Shown here piece after piece: positions 5,977 to 8,630 of a DNA stretch of 8,630 nucleotides; position 1 is the first letter of the stretch; every line of letters begins with the position of its first letter. Below the pieces are notes generated by a model. That model saw only the letters and a list, made by a program, of their open reading frames with translations, was not told the DNA's origin and did not search any database. The DNA is taken from NCBI GenBank assembly GCA_036505275.1, contig DASXTS010000284.1:1-8630 (forward strand), given 5' to 3'. Made by a program: the position numbers and the translations under genes. Source of the DNA: DASXTS01 sp036505275 (lineage in GTDB: Bacteria > Actinomycetota > Actinomycetes > Mycobacteriales > Pseudonocardiaceae).

Positions 5977-8190
5977 TCATCGGGACAGCGTTTTCCGAAG
6001 GTTGCTGACGGTGTCGCGCAGATAGTCGGCAAATTGGCTCTGCCGACGGTAGCCCTTCTCGGCGTGGCCGCGGATCTGCGGCAGTTGATCGCCGGCGTAG
6101 TAGCGGTTCGTGGCCGGATCGGGTAGGTAGACGTCGAGTATGGGGTCGACTTGGCGCATGCGATAACCGATGTAGTCGGTGTCGCGGTAGAAGTTGCGCC
6201 AGCCGACTACCTTCGCGGCTACCGTGTCGAGCAGCGTGTCGTCGACGTAGCTCGGAAAGTGCCGGGCGAAGAGCCGGTTGGTCGGGTTGCCGTAGCTGAT
6301 CACCGAGAGCCGGTCCGCGACGCCCGGCCGGTCGGGTGGTAGACCGGCGACCGCGGCGGTTGCCAACACCGAGCCCTGGCTGTGGGCCAAGAGCACGACC
6401 GCGCCGCCGGCGTCCCAGATGCGGGCCAGCCGTGTTTTGATCTCCGGCACAGCCCGCTCGGCATAGCTTGGCGGGCACAGTGGATGGAACGAGCGCGGCC
6501 AGAAGGTGACCACATCCCATGCGATGGCGATGCGCCGGCGCGTCGAGGGATTCCGCAGGCCCTGCCGGAGGATCATCACGGCGAGCAGGGGAAGCACCGT
6601 GAGGGTCCACACGCTGAAGCCGAGCGGGGGCAGCGGCAGTCCTGCCAGATCGATGTCCAGGTAGCTGTGCCGATTGCTCGCGCTGACCAACCTGATGGTC
6701 CAGTAACCGCTGTACACCAGGGTTCCCGCGGTGATCAGCACGCCGAGCGTCCACACCGTCCATTCCACGGCGGCCAGGCTCGCCCTAGGTATCCGAAGCG
6801 CCGCAGACACCCGCCGCAACCAGTCCTGGTCGGCAACCGCCGACCGGGTTCCGGGGACCGCCGATGGCCACGCCTGCCGCAGCCGGCGCATCGACTCCTC
6901 TTCGGTGGTCCACCAGGCAACCGCGGCCGCCGCCAGGGCGATCACCAGCCCGGCGATGATGATCGGCACAAGCGCCCTGGCCAGCATCTCGTAGGGCTGC
7001 GGATACAGGATCGCCGCCGTCGCGTGGTCCGGCTGGCCGACGCTGGCGGTGCTGCCCAGCCACCGGGCCACCCACAAGGCCGTTCCGGCGAGGAATGTGG
7101 GCGCCAGCAGTGCGGCGAGCACGCTGACCGCAAAGGGGGTCAGCCGTTCCCGCAGGCGGCTCCACCGGTTGGGTTGCAGCTTGACATGTCCGCCCCCCAC
7201 CAGCAGGAACAGCACCGACATGTAGAGCACGCCCAGCACGGCGTCGAACGTGTACAGGATGCCGGGCAGGGGCCGGGGCGGCGGCTCCCCGGTTGGCGTA
7301 CCGGTCCACGCAGCCACGGCGGCGACAACCACGAGCCCGGCGCCGACCAGCAGCGGGACCGGACGCGGGATTGGCTGGCGAAGCCGGCTGACCAACGCCA
7401 ACCCGCACGCCGCCAGCAGCAGAACCGCGATGCCAACCGTCAAAGCCGGCGCGACAGGGGAATCCGTCACGGTTGCCGCACTGGCTGACAGCAACAGGGC
7501 GACTATCGCCAGCCCGGCGAAGTGATGCACCCGCGCAAGGCTCGCGGCGTACGCCTGCCCGTTCCAGAAGTCCGAATCCGGCAGTCCGCGTTGCGCTGGG
7601 TCGCGACCAATCCGCGGCGGCGGGTCGGGTTCGTCCCACTGTTCGTAGCGGCGCCGGCTGGTCCGCGTCAGTGCTGCGAGCAGTCCGACCACCAGCAGCG
7701 GACCAATCGCGCCGATGACCGCGCGCCGCGCCGGATTGTCAGCCATTCCGCCGTCGCCAACGACCGGCCACGACGCCGCGGCGCAGCCACTGGCCCCAGC
7801 GCACTGGTAGGCAAGGAAGTCCATCGTGATCGCCGCGGTGAACAGCACGTAGAGCGCGGTCATCGCGAGGCCGGCGGATCGAACCAGCGCTCTGTGTAGT
7901 GCCCGGTCGCGCTTCCAGGTCATCCAGCCGGCCAGGTTGATCAAAGCGAACGGCAGCACCAGCAACCACAACGCCCGCGACTGTGACCGTCCGGTCAGCG
8001 CGCCCCAGGAGTACGCCTCGATCTGACTGTCGCCGGACGCGCGCATCACCCCCGCCGTGCGGTCACCGCTCACCTGCACCGGATTCGGGTCGTCGAGCAT
8101 GTCGGCGGGCCGAGTGCCCCCGACGCCGTGAATCCTCAGCTCAACCACACCATTCAGGGACACCGGCTCCCAGCTGCCGTCCGCCAGCAC
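5977..8190 (-). CDS. Polytopic membrane protein with split alpha/beta-hydrolase (lipase-like) domain
   Basis: A 737-residue protein. The N-terminal segment contains VVELRIHGVGGTRP (15-28), an HGxGG oxyanion-hole-type loop. Ten to eleven hydrophobic segments follow, at about 73-92, 104-128, 156-174, 219-241, 246-269, 277-296, 310-333, 352-378, 402-428, 470-500 and 516-543. A soluble C-terminal region (545-737) holds the nucleophile elbow VVLLAHSQGSV (598-608, Ser604; AxSxG in place of GxSxG). Candidate acid residues are Asp670/Asp672 in NFYRDTDYIG, and the candidate His is His709 in IRGHAEKG. It is probably a membrane-anchored serine esterase or lipase; the substrate is unknown. The start is GTG 8190, with GGGAGG four bases upstream. 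A hairpin follows the stop. It appears monocistronic. Family recognition rests on motif order, not on a named characterised homologue. Confidence 0.8.
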   Translation of the reverse strand: MLADGSWEPVSLNGVVELRIHGVGGTRPADMLDDPNPVQVSGDRTAGVMRASGDSQIEAYSWGALTGRSQSRALWLLVLPFALINLAGWMTWKRDRALHRALVRSAGLAMTALYVLFTAAITMDFLAYQCAGASGCAAASWPVVGDGGMADNPARRAVIGAIGPLLVVGLLAALTRTSRRRYEQWDEPDPPPRIGRDPAQRGLPDSDFWNGQAYAASLARVHHFAGLAIVALLLSASAATVTDSPVAPALTVGIAVLLLAACGLALVSRLRQPIPRPVPLLVGAGLVVVAAVAAWTGTPTGEPPPRPLPGILYTFDAVLGVLYMSVLFLLVGGGHVKLQPNRWSRLRERLTPFAVSVLAALLAPTFLAGTALWVARWLGSTASVGQPDHATAAILYPQPYEMLARALVPIIIAGLVIALAAAAVAWWTTEEESMRRLRQAWPSAVPGTRSAVADQDWLRRVSAALRIPRASLAAVEWTVWTLGVLITAGTLVYSGYWTIRLVSASNRHSYLDIDLAGLPLPPLGFSVWTLTVLPLLAVMILRQGLRNPSTRRRIAIAWDVVTFWPRSFHPLCPPSYAERAVPEIKTRLARIWDAGGAVVLLAHSQGSVLATAAVAGLPPDRPGVADRLSVISYGNPTNRLFARHFPSYVDDTLLDTVAAKVVGWRNFYRDTDYIGYRMRQVDPILDVYLPDPATNRYYAGDQLPQIRGHAEKGYRRQSQFADYLRDTVSNLRKTLSR

Positions 8191-8194
8191 GTGT

Positions 8195-8200
8195 CCTCCC
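8195..8200 (-). promoter_or_regulatory. Ribosome binding site of the membrane hydrolase gene
   Basis: GGGAGG on the minus strand lies four bases before the GTG at 8190. The spacing is short but usable, and no better in-frame start is seen nearby, so it supports the GTG start. Confidence 0.6.
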
Positions 8201-8237
8201 GGAGAAACCGGAGCGACTCCTGCCTGGAGTTCGCGCG

Positions 8238-8248
8238 TTGTCCGACAA
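8238..8248. promoter_or_regulatory. Short palindrome upstream of the membrane hydrolase
   Basis: TTGTC-C-GACAA is a perfect 5-1-5 palindrome about 48 bases before the GTG of the membrane hydrolase. This is a plausible position for an operator or for overlap with the promoter. It is short enough to be chance. Confidence 0.25.
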
Positions 8249-8281
8249 GTGTTACGGTTGGCGAGGAAATCACGCCAGGGC

Positions 8282-8299
8282 GATTCAATGCTGATTCAA
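8282..8299. repeat. GATTCAA direct repeat with 11-bp period
   Basis: GATTCAA occurs at 8282-8288 and 8293-8299, one helical turn apart, in the AT-richest part of the gap. On the minus strand it reads TTGAATC twice, each -35-like. I could not match a good -10 to either copy. It may be a tandem activator or sigma-factor site for the membrane hydrolase gene, about 100 bp downstream. Confidence 0.3.
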
Positions 8300-8461
8300 C
8301 GCCGACAATACGCCTCGGCTATCCTGTGGAATGAGCCCTCGAATGTCGGCCAACCCTTTGCCGCATGTCGGGCAGGTTTTCGTGCGGCTTATGTTCGCCG
8401 TGGGTCATTTTGTGGGATCGCGGATGAACGCCATGCGTGCGGCGGGCTGCGCTGTCACTGT

Positions 8462-8630
8462 TTACTTGAGTTGGTCCAGCAGCGCGTCGCAGAACGCGGG
8501 TAGGTCGGCCGGGGTGCGGGACGTGATGAGGTTACCGTCCACGATCACCTCGTCGTCCGCCCAGTCCGCCCCCGCGTTGACCAGGTCGGTGCGGATGTTG
8601 CGCACCGACGTCAGCTGCCGGCCCCGCGCA
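8462..8630 (-). CDS. DJ-1/PfpI family protein, C-terminal fragment
   Basis: Fifty-five residues plus a TAA stop (8464-8462); the rest of the gene lies beyond the right edge. The segment reads GRQLTSVRNIRTDLVNAGAD (3-22), then DEVIVDGNLITSRTPADLPA (26-45) and ends FCDALLDQLK. This is the highly characteristic C-terminal end of the PfpI/YhbO branch of the DJ-1 superfamily. Members are cytoplasmic class I glutamine-amidotransferase-fold proteins, described as stress proteins, glyoxalase/deglycase-like enzymes or proteases. The nucleophilic Cys and partner His lie upstream, outside the window, so activity cannot be judged. The truncation is caused by the window, not by a visible mutation. Confidence 0.92.
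   Translation of the reverse strand, partial: ARGRQLTSVRNIRTDLVNAGADWADDEVIVDGNLITSRTPADLPAFCDALLDQLK

Larger units (their letters stand above)
8191..8461. other. Intergenic region of 271 bp, GC-poorer than its surroundings
   Basis: By hand count G+C falls to about 53% in 8281-8340 and about 60% in 8341-8400, well below the flanking genes. The region must carry the promoter of the membrane hydrolase (minus strand) and any terminator of the DJ-1/PfpI gene. I see a GATTCAA direct repeat (8282-8288 and 8293-8299, 11-bp period) and the palindrome TTGTCcGACAA (8238-8248). No convincing -35/-10 pair, strong terminator hairpin or gene is visible. Confidence 0.6.

Noticed and set aside
6382..7488. 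Plus-strand frame of 368 codons opposite the membrane protein
   Set aside because: The minus-strand frame has clear transmembrane segments and hydrolase motifs. This one is a Gln/Arg/Gly-rich shadow with no domain.
8249..8503. Plus-strand frame of 84 codons in the right-hand gap
   Set aside because: It runs into the antisense of the DJ-1/PfpI gene, has no Shine-Dalgarno and resembles no known family.

Overview
The window is GC-rich DNA, well above 65% G+C over most of its length. It has long antisense shadow reading frames, GTG starts and a large LuxR-type ATPase regulator. This points to an actinobacterium, probably a soil actinomycete such as Micromonosporaceae, Pseudonocardiales or Kribbella-like. 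The genus cannot be fixed from the sequence alone.

Layout, left to right. (1) 1-1370, minus strand: the N-terminal 456 residues of a PEP/pyruvate-dikinase-type phosphotransferase (PpsA/Rph-like ATP-grasp enzyme), running off the left edge. (2) 1440-4382, minus strand: a 980-residue LAL-type regulator with an N-terminal ATPase, a long helical middle and a C-terminal LuxR helix-turn-helix. It lies 69 bp upstream of the phosphotransferase gene in the same direction. (3) 4383-4532: a divergent control region holding a 20-bp interrupted palindrome. (4) 4533-5018, plus strand: a GNAT acetyltransferase of the spermidine/diamine acetyltransferase type. (5) 5059-5655, minus strand: a left-handed beta-helix protein related to gamma-carbonic anhydrases, convergent with the GNAT gene, with substitutions at the three canonical zinc-histidine columns and a leaderless-looking start. 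(6) 5656-5976: a 321-bp gap with two hairpins, one of which is probably the terminator of the next gene. (7) 5977-8190, minus strand: a 737-residue polytopic membrane protein whose termini carry the halves of an alpha/beta hydrolase. (8) 8191-8461: a GC-poorer intergenic stretch with small repeats. (9) 8462-8630, minus strand: the C-terminal end of a DJ-1/PfpI-family protein, running off the right edge.

How the genes may work together. The only pairing the layout supports is the LAL regulator with the phosphotransferase gene: same strand, short gap, and TACGTA-type repeats between them. The remaining genes look like independent units (stress or metabolite detoxification, lipid/ester hydrolysis, a DJ-1-type protein). 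No mobile element, CRISPR array, tRNA or rRNA is visible. I did not find a clearly new multi-gene system. The most unusual items are the membrane-split hydrolase, the gamma-carbonic-anhydrase relative without the canonical zinc histidines, and the putative operator sites around the LAL regulator.
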